Assembly (NCBI RefSeq): GCF_003863365.1
Contig: NZ_RQXT01000024.1
Coordinates: 1 to 64,000, forward strand
DNA length: 64,000 bases
Direction: 5' to 3'
Source: Mesorhizobium tamadayense
GTDB taxonomy: Bacteria; Pseudomonadota; Alphaproteobacteria; Rhizobiales; Rhizobiaceae
The notes beneath the pieces were generated by a model. That model did no database searches, was not told the origin of the DNA, and worked only from the letters and a program-made list of their open reading frames with translations. The translations under genes and the position numbers were made by a program. Below are positions 27,229 through 35,517 of this stretch, one piece after another (the first letter of the stretch is position 1; every line of letters starts with the position of its first letter).

Positions 27229-28623
27229 TCACACGACGCCCGCGCCGCGAACCAAGTCGACGAAGCGGGCGAAGACGTCCGTATGGCGATCGACATCGGC
27301 CGGTGCGGTCGCCGGGCACATCAGGAACATGGTGTGGAACGGCGTCACCAGTATGCCTTCGTTCATGTAGAAGGCGTGCAGCAGCGTCTCGAGGTCGCCG
27401 CGCCGGCCGGCAATGACGTCGGCGCCTTTGCGCGGCGGGTTCGGCATGAACATGATCTCGGTGCGGGCGCCGACCTGCGTCACATGCCAGGGCAATTTGT
27501 TGGTTCGGATGATGCCCCACGCGGCGTCGGCAAGCCGCGAGGCGTTGGCGATCATGAGCTCGAAGTTCGCCGGCGTCAGCACCTCTTCCAGCACCGCGCG
27601 CATGGTGGCGACGGTGAGCGCGTTGCCGGCAAGCGTGCCGCCTATGCCGAGATGCGCCGACTGGCGCACGCGCGGATTGACCATCGGCACGATTGTCCAC
27701 AGCCGCTCGGCGATCTCCTGCGAGACGCCGAACACGCCGACCGGGATGCCGCCGGCGATCGCCTTGCCGGCGACCAGCATATCGGGCTCCAGCCCATGCA
27801 GCGCGGTGTAGCCGCCGGGGCCGCTGGAGATGGTGTGCGTCTCGTCGATGATCAGCACCGTGCCGGTGCGGCGCGTGATCTCGCGCAATGCTTGGTGAAA
27901 ACCGTCGGCGACCGGGATCATGCCGAAATTGGTCATCAGCGGCTCGGTCAGCACGCAGGCGACGTCGCCATGCGACAGCGCTTCCTCGAGCGCCGCCACG
28001 TCGTTGAATTCGACTACCCGGGAGACGGCGGAATGGTCGACGCCGTTCGGATGGATCATGTTGCGCATGCCGACGCGGCCGTCGCGGATCTCGACATGCG
28101 CCTCCTCGACGCCGCCATGATAGCAGCCCGAGAAGACCAGCACCTTGTCGCGGCCGGTGATCATGCGCGCGATGCGGATGGCGCCGCGATTGGCGTCGGT
28201 GGCCGAGGTGGTCAGCGTCCAGTAAGGCAGGCAAAAGCGCCGCGTGAGTTCTTCACCGACCCAGAGGCTGTCCTCGGTGGGCAGCATCATTGTGGTGCCG
28301 TTCTGCAGTTGATGAAGCGCCGCGCGGGTTACCGCCTCCGGCGCGTGGCCGCACATGCCGCCGGTGTCGCCGAGCGCGAAGTCGACATAGTCGTGGCCGT
28401 CGATGTCGCGGATATGCGCGCCGCGCGCCGAAGCGGCATAGACCGGGAAGCCGCCGGCCCAGCGCCGCATCCAGTGCGACGGCCCGCCATAGAGGAAGTG
28501 CTTCTTGCCCTCTTCCCAGGCCGCCGCCGAGCGCGGATGCGTGTCGAGGAAGCGCGCCTGCTGGCGGTCGAGCAGGTGTTCAATCGTCGCGGGTTGCAAA
28601 TCGTTTCTGCTGGCGGCCATCAC
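27229..28623 (-). CDS. Class III PLP-dependent aminotransferase (aminomutase-like)
   Basis: This 464-residue protein resembles the glutamate-1-semialdehyde-aminomutase branch of class III aminotransferases. Seen: GHDYVDFALGDTGGMCGHAP, TTSATDANRGAIRIAR, LIIDETHTISSGPGGY and the probable PLP lysine in DMLVAGKAIAGGIPVG. A GTG at 28623 is nine bases after GGGAGAG; the adjacent ATG at 28620 is an alternative. It is the first gene of the operon and diverges from the IclR regulator. It lacks the hem context, so a catabolic amino-group transfer is more likely than tetrapyrrole synthesis. Confidence 0.88.
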   Translation of the reverse strand: MMAASRNDLQPATIEHLLDRQQARFLDTHPRSAAAWEEGKKHFLYGGPSHWMRRWAGGFPVYAASARGAHIRDIDGHDYVDFALGDTGGMCGHAPEAVTRAALHQLQNGTTMMLPTEDSLWVGEELTRRFCLPYWTLTTSATDANRGAIRIARMITGRDKVLVFSGCYHGGVEEAHVEIRDGRVGMRNMIHPNGVDHSAVSRVVEFNDVAALEEALSHGDVACVLTEPLMTNFGMIPVADGFHQALREITRRTGTVLIIDETHTISSGPGGYTALHGLEPDMLVAGKAIAGGIPVGVFGVSQEIAERLWTIVPMVNPRVRQSAHLGIGGTLAGNALTVATMRAVLEEVLTPANFELMIANASRLADAAWGIIRTNKLPWHVTQVGARTEIMFMPNPPRKGADVIAGRRGDLETLLHAFYMNEGILVTPFHTMFLMCPATAPADVDRHTDVFARFVDLVRGAGVV

Positions 28624-28680
28624 GGCGCTGAACTCTCCCTGACGCGCAAAATTCCGGGGCGCTTAACCGTTCCCAGTCGG

Positions 28681-28766
28681 TTCATTATTTGAACCATTGT
28701 TTTGTATGTTATATGCACACTGCAAGCTGGATCGGCTTCTGTCAAGTTAATTCACATGCGAAGTAT
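28681..28766. promoter_or_regulatory. Divergent control region of IclR module 1
   Basis: Two words found here recur in the control region of the second IclR module. TTCATTATTTG is at 28681-28691 and 52408-52418. TGTCAAGTTAATTC is at 28740-28753 and 52461-52474. The sequence continues as ACATGCGAAGTATC here and GCACGTTAAGTATC there. The blocks are 42 to 48 bases apart in both regions. They probably contain the IclR operators and overlap the promoters. Confidence 0.6.
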
Positions 28767-28781
28767 CTCGGAGAAGGCATC

Positions 28782-29528
28782 ATGAGCACAGTGGGCAAGG
28801 CGGTGTCGCTGTTGGAGCTGTTCACGCTGCACGAGCCGGAGATCGGGCTATCCGATCTCGCCCGCCGGGCTGGGCTGGACAAGGCCACCGCCCGGCGCCT
28901 CTTGATGGCGCTCGCCGCCCACCGGCTGATCGAGCAGGAGCCGCGGAGCCGCCGCTACCGGCTGGGCGCCGGCCTGTCGCGGCTCGCACGCATTCGCGAC
29001 GCGCATTTCCCCTTCGTGCGCCTCGCGGCGCCGGTGATCCGGGAACTCGCGCTCGAGACCGGCGAGACCGTGCATCTGTCGGAATTCAGCGCCGGCGCGC
29101 TGCTCACCGTGCATGTCGAACTGTCGGCCAAGGCCAACCGGGTCAATGTCGATGTCGGCCAGGTGCTGCCGCTGCACGGCACGGCATCGGGTATTGCCTT
29201 CCTCGCCGCCTCGCGGCTGGAAGTGGTCAGCGCCTATCTTGAGAAGCCTTTGCAGGCCTTCACCGCGCATACGATGACAGGGCCGGACACGCTGGCAAAA
29301 GCCATCGCGTTTGCAGCGGCAAGCGGCTATTCGCGCAGCTCGCAGGGTTATGAGGAAGGCGTGCACAGCATAGGTGCCGCGATCCTCGGCGCTGACGGCC
29401 AGCCGATCGGCACGTTGTCGATCGCCTCCCCCGTCTCACGCGTCGACGACAAGGTGGCGGCCGGCCAGGGCGAGGCGGCGGTCAGGGCGGCCAGGCTGAT
29501 CACTGCACGGCTGACCGGCGAGGCATAA
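28782..29528 (+). CDS. IclR-family regulator (module 1)
   Basis: This 248-residue regulator has an N-terminal winged helix (LSDLARRAGLDKATARRLLMAL) and an IclR effector domain (ETGETVHLSEFSAGALLTVHVE, GTASGIAFLA, SQGYEEGVHSIGAAILGADG). The ATG at 28782 (MSTVGKAVSLLEL) is chosen because the second IclR protein starts identically and GGAGAAGG lies upstream. It diverges from the nine-gene aminotransferase/amidohydrolase/ABC operon, which it probably controls together with itself. It is clearly paralogous to the regulator at 52510-53280. Confidence 0.93.
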   Translation: MSTVGKAVSLLELFTLHEPEIGLSDLARRAGLDKATARRLLMALAAHRLIEQEPRSRRYRLGAGLSRLARIRDAHFPFVRLAAPVIRELALETGETVHLSEFSAGALLTVHVELSAKANRVNVDVGQVLPLHGTASGIAFLAASRLEVVSAYLEKPLQAFTAHTMTGPDTLAKAIAFAAASGYSRSSQGYEEGVHSIGAAILGADGQPIGTLSIASPVSRVDDKVAAGQGEAAVRAARLITARLTGEA

Positions 29529-29639
29529 CGTCATCTCTGCCGTTGCGGCAGAGATGGTTAGCGTGTTAACTTCCGAGCTGGACGCTTCGGGCATTGCCCT
29601 GGCGCCACAATCCCGCGACAAAGACGGGAAGTCTGGTTT

Positions 29640-29687
29640 GAGCATGATCTTTCCGAAAACCGGTTTCGACATTTCGGGATCATGCTC
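29640..29687. repeat. Palindromic rhizobial intergenic repeat
   Basis: GAGCATGATC (29640-29649) and GATCATGCTC (29678-29687) are perfect ten-bp inverted repeats enclosing the palindrome-like CGAAAACCGGTTTCG. This pattern is a widespread dispersed repeat in rhizobia. It lies 14 bases upstream of the AraC gene start, and so in its leader, where the hairpin could affect translation. Confidence 0.75.
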
Positions 29688-29701
29688 TGGAGGAGGAAAC
29701 G

Positions 29702-30655
29702 ATGCATGCTGCCGCCCACCATGTGAGCGTCGCCGACGGCGAGGCCTTCCTGTCCGCGTCGCGGATGCTGTTCGGTCCGATCACCCAGCGCTTTTCGCGC
29801 GGCGAAGCACCGTCGCTGCCGAAGCTGGTCTCGGTCAATCTGGGCTCCTGCCGCCTGTCCGAGATCAGGGCGAAATCGCATCTGGTCGTCAACGATCGCG
29901 CCTTCTGGCGCAGCTTCGACCCCGACGCGATCAAGATCCTGATGCAGCTCAAGGGCCGCAGCCGCTTCGAGCAGCAGCAGACGGCGATAGACCTCGGCCC
30001 GCGCGCTGCGATCATCTACGATCCGGTGCGCGCCTATTCGCTGCAGAACCTTTCCGATGTCGACCAGCTTATCCTGCAGGTGCCGCGCTCGACCTTCGGC
30101 GACGAGACGCTGGCGCGCCTTTCGGCGCCGGTGCCGCTGCCCGGCGAGGACGACAGCCTGACGCATATCGTGTCGGGCCTGATGCAGATGGCGATCGGCG
30201 AGGCGCACAAGCTGGACGAGGCCGGCTGCCGCCGCGTCGGCGAAAGCCTGATTCAGCTCGTCAACGGACTGATCCAGGCCAAGCCGATGGCGCCGGAATT
30301 CCGCCGCTCGCCGCTGGAAGCTCTTCGTGAAAGGATCGTCGCCTATATCGACGCCAATCTCGCCCGCAGCAGCCTGTCGGCGGAAGACATCGCCCGCCAT
30401 ATGGGCTGCTCCCGACGCTACCTGCACCGCGCCTTCGAAGGCGAAGGCGCCACACTGGAGCGCTTCGTCTGGGACAGGCGGCTGGAGCGCAGCAAGGAAG
30501 AGCTGCTCTCGCCCGCGCGCGCCTCAGCCTCGATCTCCGAAATCGCGTTTGCGTGCGGGTTTAATTCCAGCGCGCATTTTTCGCGGGCGTTCAAGAGCAA
30601 GTATGACGTGGCGCCACGGGAACTGAGGGAGCGGGTGCGGGCTGTGGTGCATTGA
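29702..30655 (+). CDS. AraC-family regulator (FeaR-like architecture)
   Basis: This 317-residue protein has an N-terminal cupin-like AraC-binding domain (residues 1 to about 190) and a C-terminal AraC double helix-turn-helix (LSAEDIARHMGCSRRYLHRAF, SISEIAFACGFNSSAHFSRAF). The domain layout matches FeaR, the activator of aromatic-amine and phenylacetaldehyde oxidation, but other members differ in ligand. GGAGGAGG lies about six bases before the ATG. No divergent partner is present, so the target operon is uncertain. Confidence 0.88.
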   Translation: MHAAAHHVSVADGEAFLSASRMLFGPITQRFSRGEAPSLPKLVSVNLGSCRLSEIRAKSHLVVNDRAFWRSFDPDAIKILMQLKGRSRFEQQQTAIDLGPRAAIIYDPVRAYSLQNLSDVDQLILQVPRSTFGDETLARLSAPVPLPGEDDSLTHIVSGLMQMAIGEAHKLDEAGCRRVGESLIQLVNGLIQAKPMAPEFRRSPLEALRERIVAYIDANLARSSLSAEDIARHMGCSRRYLHRAFEGEGATLERFVWDRRLERSKEELLSPARASASISEIAFACGFNSSAHFSRAFKSKYDVAPRELRERVRAVVH

Positions 30656-30788
30656 GGGCAGGAACGCATGACCTGTCGCATCGGCCGGCTCGATAGAAAG
30701 CAGCCGCTGGGGCGACTGCCAGACGAGCAGACAGCGCCACGAGCAGGCATCGAATGAAGCCTTCCTGCTTCCCACAAACAGGAAATGG

Positions 30789-31790
30789 CTACCTGACCTT
30801 GATAACGACCTTGCCCTTGGCACGTCCTGTTTCGACATAAGCCAGAGCCTTGTTGGTCGCTTCAAATGGAAAGACCCGATCCACGACCGGGCGGATTGCC
30901 CCGGACTCGACCAGGGAAGTGATTTTGCCCAGCTGATCGCCCTGCGCCCACATGAAGAGGAACGAATAGTTCACGCCACGGCGCTTGGCTTTGGTCCGAA
31001 TAGCGCGGCTTAGAAGGCGCAGAACCATCCTAAGCATCACGTTCAGTCCCTTTTCCCTGGCAAATTCGGGATCCGGTGGACCGGAGATGGAAATGAGCTT
31101 CCCGCCTGGTTTCAGCACATTCAGGGATTTTTCAAGCGTTTTGGCGTCCTGACTGTTCAAGACGACGTCGTAGCCCGACAGAACTTTCTCGAAGTCGTCC
31201 TTCCTGTAGTCGACGACGGTGTCGGCGCCGAGACCTTTCACCAGATCGGCGCTCGCTGCGCTGGCCGTTGTCGCAACGGTCGCGCCGAGGTGCTTGGCCA
31301 ACTGAATGGCGATTGATCCAACGCCGCCGGATCCGGCCTGGATAAAGACTTTCTGCCCTTTCCTCAGGCTTGCCCTTTCGACGAGCGTCTGCCAGGCGGT
31401 CAGACCGACCAGAGGGATCGAGGCTGCCTCTTCCATGCTTAAGTTTTTGGGCTTCAAGGCAACGTCGGCTTCATTGATGGCGATGGATTCGGCGAACGTC
31501 CCTATCCGTCCATCGCGCGGGCGTGCGTAGATTTCATCGCCGGGCTTGAACTTGCGAACTTTTGATCCGACCCGGACGACCCGCCCAGCCACGTCGTGGC
31601 CCAGGATGAACGGCCGGCGATACGGCAGGATGAGCTTGAATTCGCCGGTTCTGATCTTGGAATCCAGCAGATTCACCCCGGCAGCATGGACCTCGACCAA
31701 GACATCGTTGTCCTGAAGCTCCGGCTCCGGCATCTCGGCCAACCGCAGAATGCCCTTCTTATTATACTTATCGACAACGAATGCCTTCAT
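30789..31790 (-). CDS. NAD(P)-dependent quinone-oxidoreductase-like MDR protein
   Basis: This 333-residue medium-chain dehydrogenase/reductase lacks the zinc-binding cysteines. It has GHDVAGRVVRVG, the cofactor-binding GSGGVGSIAIQLAKHLGATV and the C-terminal GRAKGKVVIKV. It resembles quinone or enone reductases used against reactive carbonyls. It is last in a TetR-controlled set with an alpha/beta hydrolase and an SDR. Codon use (AAG-rich, fewer GC third positions) differs from most of the window, which suggests the cassette was acquired separately. Confidence 0.88.
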   Translation of the reverse strand: MKAFVVDKYNKKGILRLAEMPEPELQDNDVLVEVHAAGVNLLDSKIRTGEFKLILPYRRPFILGHDVAGRVVRVGSKVRKFKPGDEIYARPRDGRIGTFAESIAINEADVALKPKNLSMEEAASIPLVGLTAWQTLVERASLRKGQKVFIQAGSGGVGSIAIQLAKHLGATVATTASAASADLVKGLGADTVVDYRKDDFEKVLSGYDVVLNSQDAKTLEKSLNVLKPGGKLISISGPPDPEFAREKGLNVMLRMVLRLLSRAIRTKAKRRGVNYSFLFMWAQGDQLGKITSLVESGAIRPVVDRVFPFEATNKALAYVETGRAKGKVVIKVR

Positions 31791-31879
31791 GGCAGTTACT
31801 TTCTATGATTGTCTGTTGGGTGTTCCGGGACGGAACAAGCCCCAGCGTTTCGGCTGCAACGCCGCATGTGAGAAAGGCG

Positions 31880-32746
31880 TCAGGCCTCGAGGAAGGACAC
31901 TGCTTTGGGGACGAAATCGGTGTAATTCTGAAAGACCCCGCCATGCCCGGCATCCGGGTAGATCACCAGATGCGCCCTCGGGATGCGCCGGGCGAGGTCA
32001 TAGGTATTGCTGCTCGGCACCATCCTATCCTGATCCCCATTCGCAACCAGAGTGGGAATGCGGATGGCGCTCAGGTCTTGCGGCGCCTGCAGTCCATAGG
32101 CCTTGATCGCCTTGAATTGCGCGCTGAGCGCGCGCAGCGATATCGCCTTGTCCCGGTTGGTCCTGCGCTCCTTCAGCCGGTCCAGAAATGCGTTCGCGGC
32201 GCGGCGACCATTCGGCGTCCTTGTGAAGAAGAGATAGTATTTCGGGTCTCGAAAAGTCAGCCAGCCCTTGATCATGTCCACGATCGTCAGCGGCGTCACC
32301 TTGTCGATGCCTTCACCGCCTGCCGGCCCTGTGCCGGCCAGGATGAGTTTGCGCACAAGCCTAGGCTCAGTCAGAACGATATCCTGCGCCACGAAGCCGC
32401 CGAGTGAAAAGCCGAAGAGATCGACTTCTTCGATTCCCAAGGCCCGGATAAAGGCGACCGCGTCCCGCGCCATCTCGGGTATGGTGGACGGCGTTTTGCC
32501 ACCCGAAGCACCGATGCCGCGATTGTCGACGGTGATCACCCAGCGTGTCGCGGCGAGGCCATCGACGATGCGTGGATCAAAGTTGTCCAGCTGAGCGCCG
32601 AGGTGGTTGAGCAGGATCACCGGCACGCCGGTCCTGGGCCCGAGTTCCCGGTAGACAAATGCCGTACCACCGACATCGACAGAGCGGGTCGGAGTGTCCC
32701 GGAACAATGCGCGGAAATGGGGGGCCTGATTGAATGTATGCGTCAT
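31880..32746 (-). CDS. Alpha/beta hydrolase
   Basis: This 288-residue hydrolase has the nucleophile elbow GFSLGGFVAQ, an oxyanion region LLNHLGAQLDNF, the acid in ANGDQDRMVP and the catalytic histidine in YPDAGHGGVF. The ATG at 32746 (MTHTFNQ) has GGAAG upstream; an in-frame ATG at 32803 is less likely. It is 86 bases after the SDR gene in the TetR-controlled set. Esters, lactones or small epoxides are possible substrates. Confidence 0.88.
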   Translation of the reverse strand: MTHTFNQAPHFRALFRDTPTRSVDVGGTAFVYRELGPRTGVPVILLNHLGAQLDNFDPRIVDGLAATRWVITVDNRGIGASGGKTPSTIPEMARDAVAFIRALGIEEVDLFGFSLGGFVAQDIVLTEPRLVRKLILAGTGPAGGEGIDKVTPLTIVDMIKGWLTFRDPKYYLFFTRTPNGRRAANAFLDRLKERRTNRDKAISLRALSAQFKAIKAYGLQAPQDLSAIRIPTLVANGDQDRMVPSSNTYDLARRIPRAHLVIYPDAGHGGVFQNYTDFVPKAVSFLEA

Positions 32747-32832
32747 GCTTGCCACTTCCGTCCTATGGCGCCTGACCAATTGTGTTGTGGTTGCCAGTCT
32801 CATGTGCGTGAAATCCTCTGCCTTGCTGTTGT

Positions 32833-33648
32833 TCAGACCGGCAAGCGGAACTGCTTGCGCAGGCTCTTGTCGAATATCCCTGCGGGGGCAAAACGGCGCA
32901 GCATGCTGACCTGCCGCGCCGCCTTGCCGGCGGTATAACGCCGCCGCGGACGGGCATCGGTCGCTGCCCTGACGACCACCTCCGCCACCACCTCCGGCCG
33001 GTCGGCTATCGGCATCACATCGCGAAGGAGCGCAGCGACCCCGGCCCGCGCATTATCGTATTCCTTCAACAGGGAATCCGGCTCGATTCCGTTCTGGTCG
33101 AAGACGGTACGCACGAATGCCGGCTCGATGACGGAGACGCGAATATTAAAGGCACGAACCTCGTGATCGAGCGATTCCGAATAGCCCTCAAGCGCGTGCT
33201 TGACCGCCGAGTAATGAGCTGAGTATGGCGCGGGTACCAATCCCAGAATCGAGCCGATATTGATGATGCGCCCTTGGCCGCGCCGCCGCATCGACGGCAA
33301 TACCGCGTTGGTCATCCGCATGACGCCGAACAGATTGACGTCGAACAGGGCTTGAACTTGGGCGACCGAGGATTCCTCGGCACCCCCAAGCAGGCCGACG
33401 CCGGCGTTGTTGACCAACAGGTCGATCCTGCCGGTTCGCGATAGCACGGTCGAAACGAGCGTGTTGACGGCGACATCGTCAGTCACGTCGCAAGCCAGCA
33501 TCGTCACCCCATCCGGGCCGTTGCCGGCCTCGCGGCGACTTGTTCCGAAGACAGTGAACCCCGCCCGCGCCAAGGCTTCGGCGCTGGCGCGGCCTATGCC
33601 CGAGGAGGCTCCGGTCACGATTGCGGTTTTTCCAGAATTCGCATTCAT
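32833..33648 (-). CDS. Short-chain dehydrogenase/reductase
   Basis: This 271-residue classical SDR has TGASSGIGRASAEALARAG, NNAGVGLLGG and catalytic YSAVKHALEGY. A C-terminal extension of about 50 residues ends in a basic tail. It is the first gene leftward from a divergent TetR gene, with two palindromic operator-like sites between them, so it probably heads the TetR-regulated operon that continues with the hydrolase and oxidoreductase. Confidence 0.9.
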   Translation of the reverse strand: MNANSGKTAIVTGASSGIGRASAEALARAGFTVFGTSRREAGNGPDGVTMLACDVTDDVAVNTLVSTVLSRTGRIDLLVNNAGVGLLGGAEESSVAQVQALFDVNLFGVMRMTNAVLPSMRRRGQGRIINIGSILGLVPAPYSAHYSAVKHALEGYSESLDHEVRAFNIRVSVIEPAFVRTVFDQNGIEPDSLLKEYDNARAGVAALLRDVMPIADRPEVVAEVVVRAATDARPRRRYTAGKAARQVSMLRRFAPAGIFDKSLRKQFRLPV

Positions 33649-33693
33649 TTTGATGCTCCAAACTCAGGGGGCTAGCTTATTTTCATTGATTGA

Positions 33694-33726
33694 ATTATGA
33701 TTGTAATATCAGATTATGATCATAAT
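33694..33726. promoter_or_regulatory. Twin TetR operator candidates
   Basis: ATTATGATCATAAT (33713-33726) is a perfect 14-bp palindrome. ATTATGATTGTAAT (33694-33707) is a near copy whose centre lies 19 bp away. Both are in the AT-rich 103-base gap between the divergent SDR and TetR genes. The pair is the obvious binding site for the adjacent repressor and overlaps both likely promoters. Confidence 0.78.
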
Positions 33727-33751
33727 GCAATAGCAAATCGGAAGTGAGAAC

Positions 33752-34318
33752 ATGCGCTACGAAAAAGGACGGAAGGACGCGTCACGCAGCCGGATCATGG
33801 AGGTCGCCGCCGAACGTTTTCGATGCGACGGCATCGCTGCGTCCGGGCTTGCAAGCATCATGAGCGACGCCGGGCTGACGAACGGGGCCTTCTATCCGCA
33901 TTTTCAGTCCAAGGCGGAGCTTGTCCGGGAAAGCGTGGCGGAGGCCCTGGAGGCTCAGTCGCGTCAATTGCAGGAAGCGTTGGCCTCTGGCGGCCTGGAT
34001 ATGGCCATAGAGGCGTATCTGTCGGCCGAGCACCGGGACAGTCCGGGAAAGGGCTGCGCTTCAGCCGCGCTGTTGCCGGAAATTGCGCGTCAGCCGCCTG
34101 AAACGCGGAAACTCTATGCTGAGCGCTTACACACTTTGGTGCGCCAGATAGCTGAAGCTCTTCCGCAGACCAAAGACCCCGAGGGCGCTGCGTTGAGCAT
34201 TTTTGCTGCGCTCATCGGCGCGCTGCAACTGGCGCGCGCCCTGGAAGGGACGGAATTGTCGGATCGCATTCTTGCGGCAGGGAAGGATGCGGCGCGGGTG
34301 CTGATCCAGCAGCGTTAG
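33752..34318 (+). CDS. TetR-family repressor
   Basis: This 188-residue regulator has an N-terminal TetR helix-turn-helix (FRCDGIAASGLASIMSDAGL and NGAFYPHFQSKAELVRE) and an all-helical ligand domain with GKGCASAALLPEIARQ, typical of the AcrR/NemR-like group that senses small electrophiles or drugs. It diverges from the SDR, hydrolase and oxidoreductase genes. A detoxification role for the set is inferred from the family tendency. Confidence 0.9.
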   Translation: MRYEKGRKDASRSRIMEVAAERFRCDGIAASGLASIMSDAGLTNGAFYPHFQSKAELVRESVAEALEAQSRQLQEALASGGLDMAIEAYLSAEHRDSPGKGCASAALLPEIARQPPETRKLYAERLHTLVRQIAEALPQTKDPEGAALSIFAALIGALQLARALEGTELSDRILAAGKDAARVLIQQR

Positions 34319-34429
34319 ACGAGGGCGGCGCGCCGCCCATCATCCCTGGGCACGCAGAGTTCCTCAGGCGGGCCGCGCCGAGCGCGCCTTGTCACATGAG
34401 CGAGCGGATCGGTTAAGGCCGCGAAGGGC

Positions 34430-35416
34430 TCAAACCGTCACGACGATCTTGCCGAACTGCTCGCCCGATTCGAGGAAGCGGTGCGCCTCGACGATCCGCT
34501 CGAACGGAAAGGTCCTGGCAATCACGGGCTTCAGCGCGCCCGATGCGAGGCCGTCGAGAATGAAGCGCTTAGCTGCTTCCAGCCGCTCCGGATCACCGGT
34601 GATTTCGTGGACGAGGTAGCCGCGCAACGTCAGCGTCTTGGCCAGCACCTCGAGCAGCGGGAACGGCGTCGGCTCGGGGCTCAGGCCGCCATATTCGAGG
34701 AGGATGCCGCCGCGCGACATCGCGGCCGTCAGAGGCGTGAAGATCGGGCCGCCAACAGCGTCGAGCACGACGCGCACGCCCGCCGGCGCGATCTCCTTCA
34801 GCCCCGCTTCGAGGTCTTCTTCCTCGGAAGCCACGACATGGGAAGCGCCCGCAGCGAGCAGCGCCTCTTTCTTGGCGGACGTCCGCGTCACGGCTATCGG
34901 CACGGCGCCGACGCTGTTGGCGATCTGGATGGCTGCCAGCCCGACGCTGCTCGAAGCGGCGGTGATGACGACGGGCTCGCCGCGGCCGAGACGGGCGATA
35001 TCGACCAGCGCGCCATAGGCGGTGAGATACTGCATCCATGTCGCGGCGGCCGCTTCAAAGCCGAGCGACGGCGGATGCTTGACGACGAGCTCGGCCGGAA
35101 AGGTGACGAGTTCACCATAGGCCGGCCAGCGCGGCATCGAGCGCGGCGGGATGATGCTGACCGCATCGCCCGGCGCGAAGCCGTCGACGCCGTCGCCGAT
35201 CGCTTCGACTATCCCGGCCGCCTCAAGGCCGAGGCCCGAGGGCAGCGTGGGCGTCTCGATGTAGGTGCCCTTGCGCATCGAGGCCTCGGCGCGGTTCAGG
35301 CCGAGCGCCTTGACACGGATCCGCACGTCGCCCGGACCGGGCGGCGGAACCTCGACATCCTCGATGCGCAGAACCTCCGGACCGCCGTGCCGGTGAAAGC
35401 GAACTACCCGTGCCAT
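34430..35416 (-). CDS. Zinc-type/quinone oxidoreductase MDR protein
   Basis: This 328-residue medium-chain dehydrogenase/reductase starts at MARVVRFHRHGG (ATG at 35416) after removal of a non-homologous extension. Seen: GLGLEAAGIVEAIGDGVDG, the cofactor loop AASSSVGLAAIQIANSVGA and GGILLEYGGLSPEP. Structural zinc cysteines are absent, so it is a quinone-reductase-like member. It diverges from a LysR regulator 101 bases away, which is its likely controller. Confidence 0.88.
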   Translation of the reverse strand: MARVVRFHRHGGPEVLRIEDVEVPPPGPGDVRIRVKALGLNRAEASMRKGTYIETPTLPSGLGLEAAGIVEAIGDGVDGFAPGDAVSIIPPRSMPRWPAYGELVTFPAELVVKHPPSLGFEAAAATWMQYLTAYGALVDIARLGRGEPVVITAASSSVGLAAIQIANSVGAVPIAVTRTSAKKEALLAAGASHVVASEEEDLEAGLKEIAPAGVRVVLDAVGGPIFTPLTAAMSRGGILLEYGGLSPEPTPFPLLEVLAKTLTLRGYLVHEITGDPERLEAAKRFILDGLASGALKPVIARTFPFERIVEAHRFLESGEQFGKIVVTV

Positions 35417-35517
35417 CCGTTCAACTCCAAATCTAGGTGACGGAATGACTATGCAGACGCCTTTCTGCCCAATAAATCTGGCTTTAGGGAGAACAGTAGA
35501 AACCAACGGTTTGGAAT

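Noticed and set aside
27229..28623. Glutamate-1-semialdehyde aminomutase (hemL)
   Set aside because: The protein is in that branch, but the operon is catabolic and IclR-linked, and no tetrapyrrole genes are near, so the specific assignment was not made.
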